A stretch of DNA of 64,000 bases from a virus. This document shows, piece after piece, positions 52,038-60,832 of the stretch. The number at the start of each line of letters is the position of its first letter. The stretch's first letter is position 1. The notes beneath the pieces are model-generated. The model searched no databases and had not been told where the DNA came from. It was given only the letters and a program-made list of their open reading frames with translations. The stretch is from IMG/VR virus record IMGVR_UViG_3300025087_000038, positions 1 to 64,000 of that record; one strand, 5' to 3'. Position numbers and translations under genes: made by a program.

Positions 52038-53024
52038 ATGAAATTAGAACAAATAGGGTTTTATACCTTATCAGAAAATAGAGCAAAGACAACAAGTCCT
52101 AAATCGCCTATTATGCGCGCGGAACTATTGTTGACCGATAGGTGTAATTTGAAATGCCCTTACTGTAGAGGATTGAAATCGGAATTAAAGGGGGACATAT
52201 CTTTACCTTACGCTCAATATATTTTGCAACAGTGGGTTGATAATGGATTAACCAATGTAAGATTTAGCGGTGGGGAACCTACTTTGTATCCTTACTTGAA
52301 ACAGTTGATTAAAGGTTGTAAGCGCTGCGGTGTAAGGAGAATCGCACTATCTACTAATGGAACAGCTTCCTTAGACTTTTATAGGGAATTAATTGATTGC
52401 GGTGTTAATGATTTTTCCATTTCACTTGATAGTGGCTGTTGTTCTATTGGTAAGGTTATGTGTGGTGGTAGCACTATTGCTTGGAAGAAAGCAAGTACTG
52501 CAATTAAAGAACTTTCCAAGTTAACCTATGTAACAGTTGGAGCAGTCTTTAACGAATTGAATGTTAACTATGCTGTTGATACAATAAAGTGGATAGACGG
52601 TTTGAATCCTTTAGACATTAGAATAATTTCTTCTGCCCAGTATGATAAAGCTTTAGACAAGTTATCAACGCTTTCAGATTCACTGGTTAATAGGTATCCA
52701 ATACTGAAATACCGGTTGACCAACTTTAAGCAGAAGAGGAATGTTAGAGGATTACGAAAAGGAGATTGCAATAAATGTTACTTGGTATTAGATGATATTG
52801 CAGTAGCTGGAGGGCAGCACTTTCCTTGTATTATCTATCTTCGTGAGCAAGGACAAGCTATTGGAAAAATGAACGGCGATTTTAGGAACGAAAGGGTAGA
52901 ATGGTTTAAGAAACACAATACATTTGAAGATAAGATTTGCTTAAAGAATTGCCTTGACGTATGTATAGACTACAATAATAGGGTTAATTATTATGTTAAG
53001 AAGAATAGACGGAAGCTGTTTTGA
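52038..53024 (+). CDS. Radical SAM protein
   Basis: 328 aa. The radical SAM cluster motif CNLKCPYC binds the 4Fe-4S cluster, and GGEPTLYPYL is the conserved GGEP SAM-binding segment. A C-terminal CNKC...CLKNCLDVC region could bind further clusters, as in SPASM-type proteins. It does not look like QueE, which has a different cysteine spacing. Substrate unknown. Confidence 0.75.
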   Translation: MKLEQIGFYTLSENRAKTTSPKSPIMRAELLLTDRCNLKCPYCRGLKSELKGDISLPYAQYILQQWVDNGLTNVRFSGGEPTLYPYLKQLIKGCKRCGVRRIALSTNGTASLDFYRELIDCGVNDFSISLDSGCCSIGKVMCGGSTIAWKKASTAIKELSKLTYVTVGAVFNELNVNYAVDTIKWIDGLNPLDIRIISSAQYDKALDKLSTLSDSLVNRYPILKYRLTNFKQKRNVRGLRKGDCNKCYLVLDDIAVAGGQHFPCIIYLREQGQAIGKMNGDFRNERVEWFKKHNTFEDKICLKNCLDVCIDYNNRVNYYVKKNRRKLF

Positions 53025-53259
53025 CTTTTTGACCTGGCACGGTGGAAGCTTGTTTGGCATTTTAGGAATTATTCAGAGAGAACCTTCCATTTTACAGAGT
53101 AGGGGGGTAATTAAAAAATTCGCTATTGGGTACTGTAGTGGAAGTGCGGTTGTTTGTAGGCCTAAGGTTAATACTGTTGCAGTTATGTTTAGTAAAGACG
53201 ATGAATTATTTTGGACTCATTTAACAAGTTATGAATTTAAAGAAATTTTTGTAGTATAA
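52993..53259 (+). CDS. Hypothetical protein, 88 aa
   Basis: Overlaps the radical SAM gene by 32 bases in another frame. A small beta-rich protein with no family recognised. Its stop lies inside promoter copy e. The start is uncertain. Confidence 0.45.
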   Translation: MLRRIDGSCFDFLTWHGGSLFGILGIIQREPSILQSRGVIKKFAIGYCSGSAVVCRPKVNTVAVMFSKDDELFWTHLTSYEFKEIFVV

Positions 53260-53260
53260 T
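53249..53260 (+). promoter_or_regulatory. Promoter element copy e (TTGTAGTATAAT)
   Basis: TATAAT at 53255-53260, preceded by a T run. An AAAGGGGAGGGAG ribosome-binding site follows for the gene at 53281. Confidence 0.65.
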
Positions 53261-53280
53261 AGATATGAAAGGGGAGGGAG

Positions 53281-53463
53281 ATGATTATAGATTTTGTCAA
53301 ATTGACGAAAGGTGGAATAACTTCTATAGAAAAAGCTATTGCTGAGAGGCATCGTAAGCGTACCTGGCATGTAAATCAATTAGGATCTGTTGAAAAAATT
53401 TTAAAGGAACTTATGCCTGATATTCAAGCAGAACTAGAAGAAAGGTTAAATGAAAATCAATAG
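53281..53463 (+). CDS. Hypothetical protein, 60 aa
   Basis: Preceded by a strong GGGGAGGGAG site, just downstream of promoter copy e. Helical, no motif recognised. Its 3' end overlaps the next gene by 14 bases in another frame. Confidence 0.5.
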   Translation: MIIDFVKLTKGGITSIEKAIAERHRKRTWHVNQLGSVEKILKELMPDIQAELEERLNENQ

Positions 53464-53794
53464 TCATGCTCTTCTAAAAAGATTCTGCGAAAAGTTTAAA
53501 GGAAGTTATGGCGATGACTACGTAGTAGTAAACTGGGCTAAAGAATGTAATACGCTAAAAAATAAAGTTCTAGCAACGTTTGTCTTAAGTGGTTACAAAG
53601 AGGATTTAAGTTTAGATTTTATTGATTGGTGTTTCGAAAAAAAGGCAAGTAATGGTAGAAGACTGTGTCCAGGATTTTTACCATATCTAATTAACGATTT
53701 TATTGGAGAAAGAAAACCAGAAAAAGATAACCCAAACTTTTACTATGATGAAGATGGAATAAAAAGGGTAAAGGAAAATGCAATTACAAAATAG
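53450..53794 (+). CDS. Hypothetical protein, 114 aa
   Basis: Mixed helical protein with several Trp/Cys residues (VVNWAKECNTLKNKV). No family recognised. It lies in the replication region and could be a DNA-binding accessory protein. Confidence 0.45.
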   Translation: MKINSHALLKRFCEKFKGSYGDDYVVVNWAKECNTLKNKVLATFVLSGYKEDLSLDFIDWCFEKKASNGRRLCPGFLPYLINDFIGERKPEKDNPNFYYDEDGIKRVKENAITK

Positions 53795-53813
53795 GTTGAA
53801 AGAAGGTGCTTGA

Positions 53814-54005
53814 ATGGTAGTAGATAAGAATATGGTTGTTATTGTAAATGAACTTCCCAAATGTGATTTTTGTATTCTTAAAGCGTGTTATGACGGTAGG
53901 ACTATTTATGGCCCTTGGGCCAATATGTGTTTAATACATTTTGGACAATACGGAGTCGGAATAGGATTAGGTAAAGGTCAAGAGTTAGTAAAGAAAGGGA
54001 AATAG
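53814..54005 (+). CDS. Hypothetical protein with Cys pairs, 63 aa
   Basis: Contains CDFCILKAC near the N-terminus, a possible metal site. GAAGGTGC site. No family recognised. Confidence 0.45.
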   Translation: MVVDKNMVVIVNELPKCDFCILKACYDGRTIYGPWANMCLIHFGQYGVGIGLGKGQELVKKGK

Positions 54006-54006
54006 A

Positions 54007-54264
54007 ATGAAACACAACGTTATTAGATATAGGAATTATTTTTCTTGGCGGTGGTGGAAATACGCCTTATGGAGAGTATATATTTTGGGTTTCTTTGGTT
54101 GTATAGTAGATTTTCACAACATAGATAATATGTTGTTGTACAATGATTTTGATGGTGCTGGTTGGGTTTGCTGGGTATGTGGTTATACTCATCCAGATAT
54201 TGCAAGTTATAAAATTAGGGAAGGTTATAGGAATACAATTCATCAGAATAAGAGTGATAAGTAG
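54007..54264 (+). CDS. Hypothetical Trp/Tyr-rich protein, 85 aa
   Basis: Starts just after the previous stop. Aromatic-rich (FSWRWWKYALWRVYILGFFG), with a short hydrophobic stretch that may be membrane-associated, plus a CWVC pair. No family recognised. Confidence 0.45.
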   Translation: MKHNVIRYRNYFSWRWWKYALWRVYILGFFGCIVDFHNIDNMLLYNDFDGAGWVCWVCGYTHPDIASYKIREGYRNTIHQNKSDK

Positions 54265-54277
54265 TATTGAATATAAT

Positions 54278-54348
54278 TGCCCGGTAGTGTAGTGGTAACA
54301 CATCAGACTTTGGTTCTGGTATCTAAGGTTCGAACCCTTACTGGGCAG
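54278..54348 (+). tRNA. tRNA-Gln (anticodon TTG)
   Basis: 71 nt. Acceptor TGCCCGG pairs with CTGGGCA. D-arm GTGTAGTGGTAACAC. Anticodon arm CAGACTTTGGTTCTG gives anticodon TTG (Gln, CAA). T-arm AAGGTTCGAACCCTT. G73 discriminator. The 3' CCA is not encoded, which makes the phage CCA-adding enzyme (61358) relevant. It lies alone between small genes. Confidence 0.92.
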
Positions 54349-54368
54349 AGAACAGAAAAGGGGGAAAT

Positions 54369-54563
54369 ATGCTTAATTTTGTAGTACATGAACATACTTT
54401 TGTTTACCCAAGTGGTGAAGAACAACTACCATTAATAGTCTGCGGTTATGGTTTTACTGAATATGAAATTAGGTTTTGTGTAAACTGTGGAGAAATTGTT
54501 TGGCGGTTAACTAAGGATATAGACAATTTGTATCCCCATTTGAGTCAGTTAAGAAAAGAATAG
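54369..54563 (+). CDS. Hypothetical protein with CVNC motif, 64 aa
   Basis: The CxxC (CVNC) near the C-terminal half suggests metal binding. GGGGGAAAT site. Unknown function. Confidence 0.5.
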   Translation: MLNFVVHEHTFVYPSGEEQLPLIVCGYGFTEYEIRFCVNCGEIVWRLTKDIDNLYPHLSQLRKE

Positions 54564-54571
54564 ATAGAAAA

Positions 54572-55648
54572 ATGAAAATAAACTTAGAAGAACTAAAAAA
54601 GAGAGATAAATACATATTCTGTCAAAGGCATCCAGATGAGCCTCTGATAATATGGAACTATACTCACGCTTGTCAATACGATAAAGCATGGGATGAATAT
54701 ACAAAGATGTGTAGAGGACTTATTACTAATTTAGATGGAAGAGTGCTCGCAAGACCCTTTTCTAAGTTTTTTAATTTAAACGAATCAGAAGAATCCAAGA
54801 TAGAAAACCTACCGGCTATAGAGTCAGAAATATACGAAAAATTAGATGGCTCATTCCTTATTCAGTATTATAGTAATTATGACAAAGATGACAACAAAGT
54901 TTACGTGGCTACAAGAGGAAGTTTTAAATCAGACCAAGCAAAATGGGGAACAGAATGGTTGCAGAATAAGGGGTATAGAAGAGCAGATTTTAAAGAAGGT
55001 TACACCTATATGTATGAAGCCATTTATCCTGGGAACCGTATTGTGGTAGATTACGATGGTAGAGAAGAATGTGTTTTGTTGGCAGTAAAAGAAATAGAAA
55101 CTGGAAAAGAGATAGACCATATAGAAGAAGCAAAAAGGTTAGGATTACCTTATGCAAGGAAATTTAATCATACCTTGCAACAACTATTAGAATTGTTACC
55201 GCAAATGTATAACGAAGAAGGGTATGTAGCAAAATATAGTGATGGGTTAAGGGTAAAATTAAAAGGGGAAGACTATAAACGTCTGCATAAACTATTAACC
55301 CAGTTTTCTACTACCTCTATCTGGGAATATTTAAAAGATGGAAAAGGCCTAAAAGATGTTGAAGATAGGGTACCTGTAGACTTTAAGAATTGGGTAGAAG
55401 AAAAGAAAAATGTGTTGGTTTCAGAGAAATGTAGTATAATAGAAGCAGTAAAGAAAGCATATGGACTCATTAAGGGATTAGAGTCCAGAAAAGAACAGGC
55501 GCTAAAACTAATGAAAGAGCATAAGAAGGTGGCGCCGCTAGTATTTAATTTGTTGGATGGGAAAGAAGAATCGGCAGAGCAAGGGGCATGGAAAATGGTA
55601 AAACCAAAATGGGAACTACCTTTTAGAAAGGAGATGGATAATGGATAA
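54572..55648 (+). CDS. T4 Rnl1-like RNA ligase
   Basis: 358 aa. Nucleotidyltransferase motif I EKLDGSF with the AMP-accepting Lys at residue 90. Motif IV EEGYVAKY lies near residue 215, and motif V RVKLK near residue 226. The C-terminal helical domain has the length and basic character of Rnl1-type ligases, which seal broken tRNA. The neighbours (tRNA, CCA-adding enzyme) support RNA repair. The last codons (WELPFRKEM) encode the AAGGAGAT ribosome-binding site of the next gene. Confidence 0.85.
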   Translation: MKINLEELKKRDKYIFCQRHPDEPLIIWNYTHACQYDKAWDEYTKMCRGLITNLDGRVLARPFSKFFNLNESEESKIENLPAIESEIYEKLDGSFLIQYYSNYDKDDNKVYVATRGSFKSDQAKWGTEWLQNKGYRRADFKEGYTYMYEAIYPGNRIVVDYDGREECVLLAVKEIETGKEIDHIEEAKRLGLPYARKFNHTLQQLLELLPQMYNEEGYVAKYSDGLRVKLKGEDYKRLHKLLTQFSTTSIWEYLKDGKGLKDVEDRVPVDFKNWVEEKKNVLVSEKCSIIEAVKKAYGLIKGLESRKEQALKLMKEHKKVAPLVFNLLDGKEESAEQGAWKMVKPKWELPFRKEMDNG

Positions 55649-56282
55649 GGGGTTTGGGGAAGATGGGATGAGTCTTTTGTTGGAGGGTATGATTCTCGGT
55701 AATCCCTCTAAAGCAATCGAGAACCAAGAGGCAAGAGGGCAAACAAGGTTTGTAAATTCGGAATGTTTGCCAAAACGATGTAATGATTGCTCGCGTGCGA
55801 ACTTTGAAAAAATGGGTATAGGTTTTGGTGAGGATGTAGATGCCTTGTTTGTGAACGTTACACTACCGGCAGGGTGGAAGAAGGTACCTACGGACCATCC
55901 CATGTGGTCTAAGTTAGTGGATGAGCAAGGTAGAGAACGAGCATCAATGTTCTATAAAGCAGCGTATTACGATAGAGATGCCTTTATTTGTATAACAAAA
56001 AGGTTTTCTTGCCCGATTGAACCTACTTGCGGGTGGGAAGACGATAATTACCAGAAAGGCACTTGGCATTGTGTTGTAAAGGACTGCGATAGAGTTATCT
56101 GGAAATCTACAACAGTTGAACCGGAACCAATACTAAAAGAACTATGGGGGGCCTGGTATGATAAAAAGGAGCACTTAAGAGTTTTCGGGGAGGAGTGGTT
56201 AAAGGAACACTATCCTAATTGGGAAGACCCTTGCGCATATTGGGAGTTACCGTTTAAGAAGGAGATGCGTGGGGAAAAATAG
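55641..56282 (+). CDS. Hypothetical protein, 213 aa
   Basis: Cys-rich (for example CNDC, CPIEPTC, CDR) and Trp-rich. Ends WELPFKKEM like the preceding RNA ligase, because both C-termini encode the AAGGAGAT of the next gene. No family is assignable. It overlaps the ligase gene by 8 bases. Confidence 0.5.
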   Translation: MDKGFGEDGMSLLLEGMILGNPSKAIENQEARGQTRFVNSECLPKRCNDCSRANFEKMGIGFGEDVDALFVNVTLPAGWKKVPTDHPMWSKLVDEQGRERASMFYKAAYYDRDAFICITKRFSCPIEPTCGWEDDNYQKGTWHCVVKDCDRVIWKSTTVEPEPILKELWGAWYDKKEHLRVFGEEWLKEHYPNWEDPCAYWELPFKKEMRGEK

Positions 56283-56285
56283 TTA

Positions 56286-58469
56286 ATGCAAAACTTAGAA
56301 GAAACACTTTCTAAAATACGTCCTTACTTAAAAGAATATCTACAGGAACAAGGCTTGGAATTTGGGCATAGTCATTTTCAGTGCCCTAACTTTCAAGTAC
56401 ATAAACGGGACGATAAGAAGCCGGCTGCTAACTTTTGGCCTGATGAAGAGCATTGGAAGTGTTGGGCTTGTTCTGCTAAAGGCGATATTTTTGATGCAAC
56501 AGCTTACCTTGAAGGGAGAGCTTTATCAGGGCCAGAGTTTATTACCGACAATGTTGCATATCTAGCTGAGAAGTATAGCATTCCTTTTGAGATAGACAAA
56601 TCTTCCGTAGAAGGAAATCGAAAACAACTTTATGAAATTTTAAAAGTAGCAAATGAATTTGTAATTCAAGGAAAAGAAAAGATAAAAGATGTCTTAGTAG
56701 GAAGACATTGGAACGAGATTTCTGAATTTGATTTTGGAACATGTTTGCATAAAGACTTGATTGATCACCTTTTGAGTAAGGGATTTACAGAACGAATTAT
56801 AAGAGATACTGGTTTGTTTGATAGGGGTTTGTTTGAAGGAAGGTTAGTTTTTCCGTTAAAAAATCATTTCGGAAAGATAGTTAGCTTTGCTAGTAGAAAA
56901 ATAAATGGGGAAGGTGAAAAGTATCTGAGCGGTATGACAACCGAGATTTATAAGAAATCTCGGTTTCTCTTTAACTTTTGGAAAGCAAAGAAGTATTTAA
57001 AGTTATATGTATTTGAAGGTTATTCTGACGTCTTTATGGCTGTTGCAAATAAGTTAGAAAACGTTGTAGCTTTGGGTTGGAGTTCTATCTCTGAAGGCCA
57101 GTTTGAGTTAATAGTTAAAGGCGGAATAGTTGAGATAGTAATTTGTCTAGACAATGATACCGGGGGAAAAATTGCTTTAGAAAGTATCCTAGTTGGGTTA
57201 CTTGTAAAGCCTGTTGAACTAAAAATTAAAGTAAAACCTTTAGATGTCTGGGAAGATCCTGATGAATATATTTTGAAAGAAGGAATAGAAAAATTTAAAA
57301 CTTTACCTGAGTATGAAGTTTTTGAATTTAGATTAAAACAATTAAAAGAAAACCAAATAGATAAAAAGATAGTTTTTGATTTAATCTCCTCAGAACCAAG
57401 TCAAGTAGAAAAAGAACAAAAAAGTAAAAAGCTATCCGAAATCTTGGGAGTTAGTTTTGAATCAGTTTTAGCAGACTTACAAATAACTGTAAATGCTAAC
57501 ACTAAAGATTTTATAGGTTCTTTTGAAAAAGAAGTAATGCGTTTTGAAGAATGGGCATTTTCTAGAGGAGGGCCCCTTCTTGGTTTAGATACAGGGTTTC
57601 CAATTTTGACACAAAAGTTGGATGGACTACAAAATGGCTTTTATGTTGTAGGGGCGGATACAAACGTAGGTAAAACAGCTTTTCTTTTATCTTTAGCTCG
57701 CAACCTTATTTTAAGCAATTCTGAAAATGTTTATGTTCTTTTCTTTTCTTTAGACGACCCAATACTGAAAATTATTCCTAGACTTGCCGCCTTAATAAGT
57801 GGCGTAGAGATAAACATTATTTCAAATCCTGTTTATAAAATTCAAAAGAACGAGCAGTTAACTCCAGAACAGGCGCTGCAAAAATTTCAAGAAAGGGAGA
57901 AAGCAATAATAGAATTAAAGAAAATGGATAATTGTTTTACAATTAAAGATGAGTCAAGCGCTACTGGAATACGTCAATTGGATATGATAGAAAAAACTAT
58001 TCAAGATTGTAAACAAGTTGCTGATAAAAAACAACTTGTGGTTTTTATTGATAGTCTTCACAAAATACAAATGAAAGGGAAGGATAGTGTAAGAGAAAAG
58101 TATATGTATATTTCTGACAATTTAAAAGCGTTGACTACCTCTCTTGGAATACCAATTATTTGTACTGCAGAATTAAGAAAAAAACAGTCCGAAGGAGCAA
58201 GACCAATTTTAGACGATTTAAAAGAAACCGGTGATATAGGTTATGATTCAGATGTAGGAATGTTACTTTTTAATGCTTTTGAATTTAAGAAAGATACACC
58301 ACTTCATTTTATAGACAAAGGTCAAGTACGCCCTGTAGTAGAAGCAATTTTTAAAAAGAATAAGATAAGTTCTTTTAAGGGCAGCGTATTTTTTGGGTTT
58401 TATACGGATTTAAGTAAGTTTGTTGAATGTTCTGTAGAAGAAAATAGAAGATTTTTGGGGTTAAGGTAA
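56286..58469 (+). CDS. Primase-helicase (T7 gp4-like)
   Basis: 727 aa. An N-terminal zinc-finger region (CPNFQVHKRDD, then WKCWACSAKGD) matches the CHC2-type primase finger. A TOPRIM domain lies near residues 235-290 (VFEGYSDVFMA, then ICLDNDTGG). A DnaB-like helicase domain follows, with Walker A GADTNVGKTAF (near 455) and Walker B VVFIDSLHKIQ (near 583). Primase and helicase in one protein would unwind DNA and make primers at the fork. Confidence 0.85.
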   Translation: MQNLEETLSKIRPYLKEYLQEQGLEFGHSHFQCPNFQVHKRDDKKPAANFWPDEEHWKCWACSAKGDIFDATAYLEGRALSGPEFITDNVAYLAEKYSIPFEIDKSSVEGNRKQLYEILKVANEFVIQGKEKIKDVLVGRHWNEISEFDFGTCLHKDLIDHLLSKGFTERIIRDTGLFDRGLFEGRLVFPLKNHFGKIVSFASRKINGEGEKYLSGMTTEIYKKSRFLFNFWKAKKYLKLYVFEGYSDVFMAVANKLENVVALGWSSISEGQFELIVKGGIVEIVICLDNDTGGKIALESILVGLLVKPVELKIKVKPLDVWEDPDEYILKEGIEKFKTLPEYEVFEFRLKQLKENQIDKKIVFDLISSEPSQVEKEQKSKKLSEILGVSFESVLADLQITVNANTKDFIGSFEKEVMRFEEWAFSRGGPLLGLDTGFPILTQKLDGLQNGFYVVGADTNVGKTAFLLSLARNLILSNSENVYVLFFSLDDPILKIIPRLAALISGVEINIISNPVYKIQKNEQLTPEQALQKFQEREKAIIELKKMDNCFTIKDESSATGIRQLDMIEKTIQDCKQVADKKQLVVFIDSLHKIQMKGKDSVREKYMYISDNLKALTTSLGIPIICTAELRKKQSEGARPILDDLKETGDIGYDSDVGMLLFNAFEFKKDTPLHFIDKGQVRPVVEAIFKKNKISSFKGSVFFGFYTDLSKFVECSVEENRRFLGLR

Positions 58470-58471
58470 AA

Positions 58472-58483
58472 TTGTAGTATAAT
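58472..58483 (+). promoter_or_regulatory. Promoter element copy f (TTGTAGTATAAT)
   Basis: TATAAT at 58478-58483. A TTGGGG sits 17 bases upstream as a possible -35. AAGGAGGTAAA follows. Confidence 0.65.
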
Positions 58484-58502
58484 TCTAACGTAAGGAGGTA
58501 AA

Positions 58503-58679
58503 ATGAAACTAAAAGAACTAGATGAAAAAATAAGAAAGAAATTTAATCTTTCAGAAAGAGCTGGGTGGTTAATTAGAGATACCGGTGAAATCGTTGAGTT
58601 AGAAAGAAGCTACGGAGATTTTATTGGTGGGGAGGAGGGGGAACGCGGCCGGTTAGGTTTCTTGGAAGATTTAGACTAA
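58503..58679 (+). CDS. Hypothetical protein, 58 aa
   Basis: Starts after AAGGAGGTAAA downstream of promoter copy f. Charged and helical, with a GEEGERGRLG tail. It ends TAATG, coupled to the next gene. Confidence 0.5.
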   Translation: MKLKELDEKIRKKFNLSERAGWLIRDTGEIVELERSYGDFIGGEEGERGRLGFLEDLD

Positions 58680-58867
58680 TGTGTAACTTAGATAGAATTT
58701 TTGAGATTGAACAAGCGTTAGAAGTCTTGGGATTGGAGAAGTGTTCATTTTGTTCAACTTGGTGTAAAGAGCGAAACTTTAGAGAAGTAATTTCTGAAGA
58801 CAAAGTGCATAGACGTTTATGTGTTAGTTGTCGAAAGTCAAGGTTTAAAGGGAGGAGAAAATGGTAA
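58679..58867 (+). CDS. 62-aa zinc-finger-like protein
   Basis: CSFC, C, and CVSC pairs with a basic C-terminus (RFKGRRKW). A possible nucleic-acid-binding zinc protein. Start and stop overlap the neighbouring genes. Confidence 0.5.
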   Translation: MCNLDRIFEIEQALEVLGLEKCSFCSTWCKERNFREVISEDKVHRRLCVSCRKSRFKGRRKW

Positions 58868-59223
58868 AAATAGGAACTGAAGTTAAAATTGATGCCGCGC
58901 ATTTTTTGCCTGGTTATGATGGCCCTTGCGGTCTAATTCATGGCCATACCTGGAGGATAGTAGTTGAAGTAGAAGGAACTGTAGATAATACTGGAATGGT
59001 AGTAGACTTTACTCAGATAAAAAAATTGATAAGCAACTACGATCATGACTTCTTTAATAAAACACAAAAACATAATGTTAATTTAATTGAGAACCCCACT
59101 GCTGAAAATATAGCTGAAGTCTTTTGTTATGGTATTTTTTGTTTATCGGAAAATATTCAAAAAGTAGTAGTCAGAGTTTATGAAAGTGCTGTTAGTTATG
59201 CTGAGGTAGAAAAAGAAAGATGA
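58861..59223 (+). CDS. queD: QueD/6-pyruvoyl tetrahydropterin synthase-like
   Basis: 120 aa. Zinc ligands His14, His27 and His29 (DAAHFL, LIHGHTW), the catalytic Cys23 (PCGLIHGH) and a PTAENIAE motif near residue 80 match QueD, which makes carboxy-tetrahydropterin from dihydroneopterin triphosphate in 7-deazaguanine synthesis. In phages this pathway supplies queuosine-type tRNA modification or 7-deazaguanine bases in DNA. Other pathway enzymes are not in the window. Confidence 0.8.
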   Translation: MVKIGTEVKIDAAHFLPGYDGPCGLIHGHTWRIVVEVEGTVDNTGMVVDFTQIKKLISNYDHDFFNKTQKHNVNLIENPTAENIAEVFCYGIFCLSENIQKVVVRVYESAVSYAEVEKER

Positions 59224-59597
59224 AAAAAGAAGCTTGTGAATATATGACTTGGGAAATGTTTGATAAAGCTTCTAGGGAGATAGCGCGATGGGCTAAAGAC
59301 CGAAAATTTACTGGTATATATGGGCCTCCTAGAGGCGGAATAGTTTTAGCCGTTAAATTATCACACTTGCTAAAGATTCCATTAATTGTAAGCAAAGATG
59401 ATATAACTCCAAATGTATTAATAGCTGAGGACATAAAAGATTCCGGAAAAACGCTTTTAGCTGATAGTTATAGAAATTGTCAGATAGTAACTTTGTATTG
59501 GAATAAACAATTATGTCAAGAAACTGATGTCGATAGTCCAGAGTTTTATGTCTATGAAAAAATGGATAAATACATAGTCTTTCCCTGGGAAATTTAG
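59220..59597 (+). CDS. Phosphoribosyltransferase-like protein
   Basis: 125 aa. Contains the PRPP-binding motif VLIAEDIKDSGKT and a GPPRGGIVLAVKLS loop typical of type I phosphoribosyltransferases (xanthine/hypoxanthine type). The hood domain is short. It overlaps the QueD gene (ATGA), so it may work with it, perhaps on a deazaguanine or purine base. Substrate not known. Confidence 0.7.
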   Translation: MKKEACEYMTWEMFDKASREIARWAKDRKFTGIYGPPRGGIVLAVKLSHLLKIPLIVSKDDITPNVLIAEDIKDSGKTLLADSYRNCQIVTLYWNKQLCQETDVDSPEFYVYEKMDKYIVFPWEI

Positions 59598-59601
59598 ATT
59601 T

Positions 59602-59613
59602 TTGTAGTATAAT
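59602..59613 (+). promoter_or_regulatory. Promoter element copy g (TTGTAGTATAAT)
   Basis: TATAAT at 59608-59613, preceded by TTTT. The gene at 59634 starts after AAAGGAAAAC. Confidence 0.65.
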
Positions 59614-59633
59614 ATTAGTGAAAGGAAAACAAA

Positions 59634-59759
59634 ATGACTATATCTTTTAGAAATCCAATAGAATTTATTTCTCAATGGTGGCCCTTAGAAGGCAGACTAT
59701 GGGCAACTTTAATATGGATTTTTTATGTATGGTCAATAAAGGAGATAAGGAGGTATTAG
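59634..59759 (+). CDS. Small membrane protein, 41 aa
   Basis: One hydrophobic Trp-rich span (WATLIWIFYVW), then a basic end (IKEIRRY). It begins soon after promoter copy g. The stop is followed by the next gene. Confidence 0.5.
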   Translation: MTISFRNPIEFISQWWPLEGRLWATLIWIFYVWSIKEIRRY

Positions 59760-59761
59760 GT

Positions 59762-59866
59762 ATGATTTATTTAGTTGTATTTGGTTTACTTTCTGGCGTA
59801 TTTCTTTTAGGTTTTTGGATAGGCTGCGGGTATAGTACTTTAAAGGCACTAAATGATGAAATATGA
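59762..59866 (+). CDS. Small membrane protein, 34 aa
   Basis: One hydrophobic span (VVFGLLSGVFLLGFWIG), then a short tail. ATG follows AAGGAGGTATTAG. The pair 59634/59762 may form a small membrane complex. Confidence 0.5.
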   Translation: MIYLVVFGLLSGVFLLGFWIGCGYSTLKALNDEI

Positions 59867-59877
59867 GAAAGGAAGAA

Positions 59878-60021
59878 ATGGACTCAGTAGTAATGAAAGT
59901 GCTCATACCTATAATCAGGAACAATGATGGCAATGGTTGTTACGTTGTAGGAGAGTGGAATGTTGCCTTGAGGAGTTTTGCAAGACTTACCTCTAAACGC
60001 CTGCTACTGAGTCCTAATTAA
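59878..60021 (+). CDS. 47-aa ORF inside a long inverted repeat
   Basis: ATG 59878 to TAA 60021. GGACTCAGTAG (59880-59890) and CTACTGAGTCC (60004-60014) are perfect 11-base inverted repeats near its ends, so the region could be a structured RNA rather than, or as well as, a gene. AAAGGAAGAA site. Confidence 0.4.
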   Translation: MDSVVMKVLIPIIRNNDGNGCYVVGEWNVALRSFARLTSKRLLLSPN

Positions 60022-60025
60022 AAAA

Positions 60026-60832
60026 ATGGATAAAAACGAAGTTTTAGAAAAGATAAGAAGTAAGATTACACCAGGGCAGGAATGGATGGTAGATAATATC
60101 CAATATCTTACTTTAACGGGTAGTCATGCTTATGGGATAAACAATGAAGATAGCGATTTTGATGTATATGGATTCACTATACCACCTATAGAATATGTTT
60201 ATGCCGATAATTTGTTGGGGTTTGAAGGCCCGCCAACATTTAATCAATTTGAAGGAAAAGTAACCGGAAAGACAAAAAATGAATGTTTAGATTTTACTAT
60301 TTACAATATTACAAGATATTTTAAATTAGTTATGGAAAACAACCCAAATATGATTGATAGTTTATTTACTGGTAAGAATTGCGAGTTAGTAGTAACTGAT
60401 ATAGCTAGAAAAGTAAAGGATAATAGGAAACTATTTTTACATAAAGGTTCGTGGCCGAAGTTTAAGGGATATAGTTTCAGTCAATTGAACAAAATAAGAG
60501 TAAAACCGGAAGATAGAGAAAACCCTGATAGAAAATTAGCAATAGAAAAATATGGTTATGATACACAGTTTGCGGTCCATATTTTTAGGCTTTTAGATGA
60601 AGTAGAACAAATTTTAACTTTAGGCGATATAGACTTAACAAGAAATAGGGAACAATTGAAAAGGGTAAAAGAGGGATACTACAAATTAGAAGAAATAGAC
60701 AAATACTTTAAAGAAAAAGAGTTAATGTTAGAAAAGGCCTACAATGAATCAACTTTACCTTGGGGGCCAAGAGAAAAAGAAATACGAGAATTACTAGTAA
60801 CCTGTTTGGAGGACTTTTATGAAAACCCTTAA
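60026..60832 (+). CDS. DNA polymerase beta-type nucleotidyltransferase
   Basis: 268 aa. TLTGSHAYGINNEDSDFDVYGF has the GS...DxD motif of the pol-beta nucleotidyltransferase superfamily. The C-terminal half is helical. Proteins of this kind occur in phage RNA-repair or RNA-modifying gene sets, but the substrate is unknown. It overlaps the next gene by 14 bases. Confidence 0.65.
   Translation: MDKNEVLEKIRSKITPGQEWMVDNIQYLTLTGSHAYGINNEDSDFDVYGFTIPPIEYVYADNLLGFEGPPTFNQFEGKVTGKTKNECLDFTIYNITRYFKLVMENNPNMIDSLFTGKNCELVVTDIARKVKDNRKLFLHKGSWPKFKGYSFSQLNKIRVKPEDRENPDRKLAIEKYGYDTQFAVHIFRLLDEVEQILTLGDIDLTRNREQLKRVKEGYYKLEEIDKYFKEKELMLEKAYNESTLPWGPREKEIRELLVTCLEDFYENP

Noticed and set aside
54261-54277. 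TATAAT box directly before the tRNA
   Set aside because: Only one base separates it from the tRNA 5' end, too close to act as its promoter.
55429-55440. Ninth promoter copy (ATGTAGTATAAT)
   Set aside because: It lies inside the RNA ligase coding region and lacks the TTG. It may be chance, so it is not listed as a promoter.
59675-59866. 63-aa frame across two small membrane genes
   Set aside because: It starts inside the gene at 59634 without a ribosome-binding site. The two short frames at 59634 and 59762 each have their own site.
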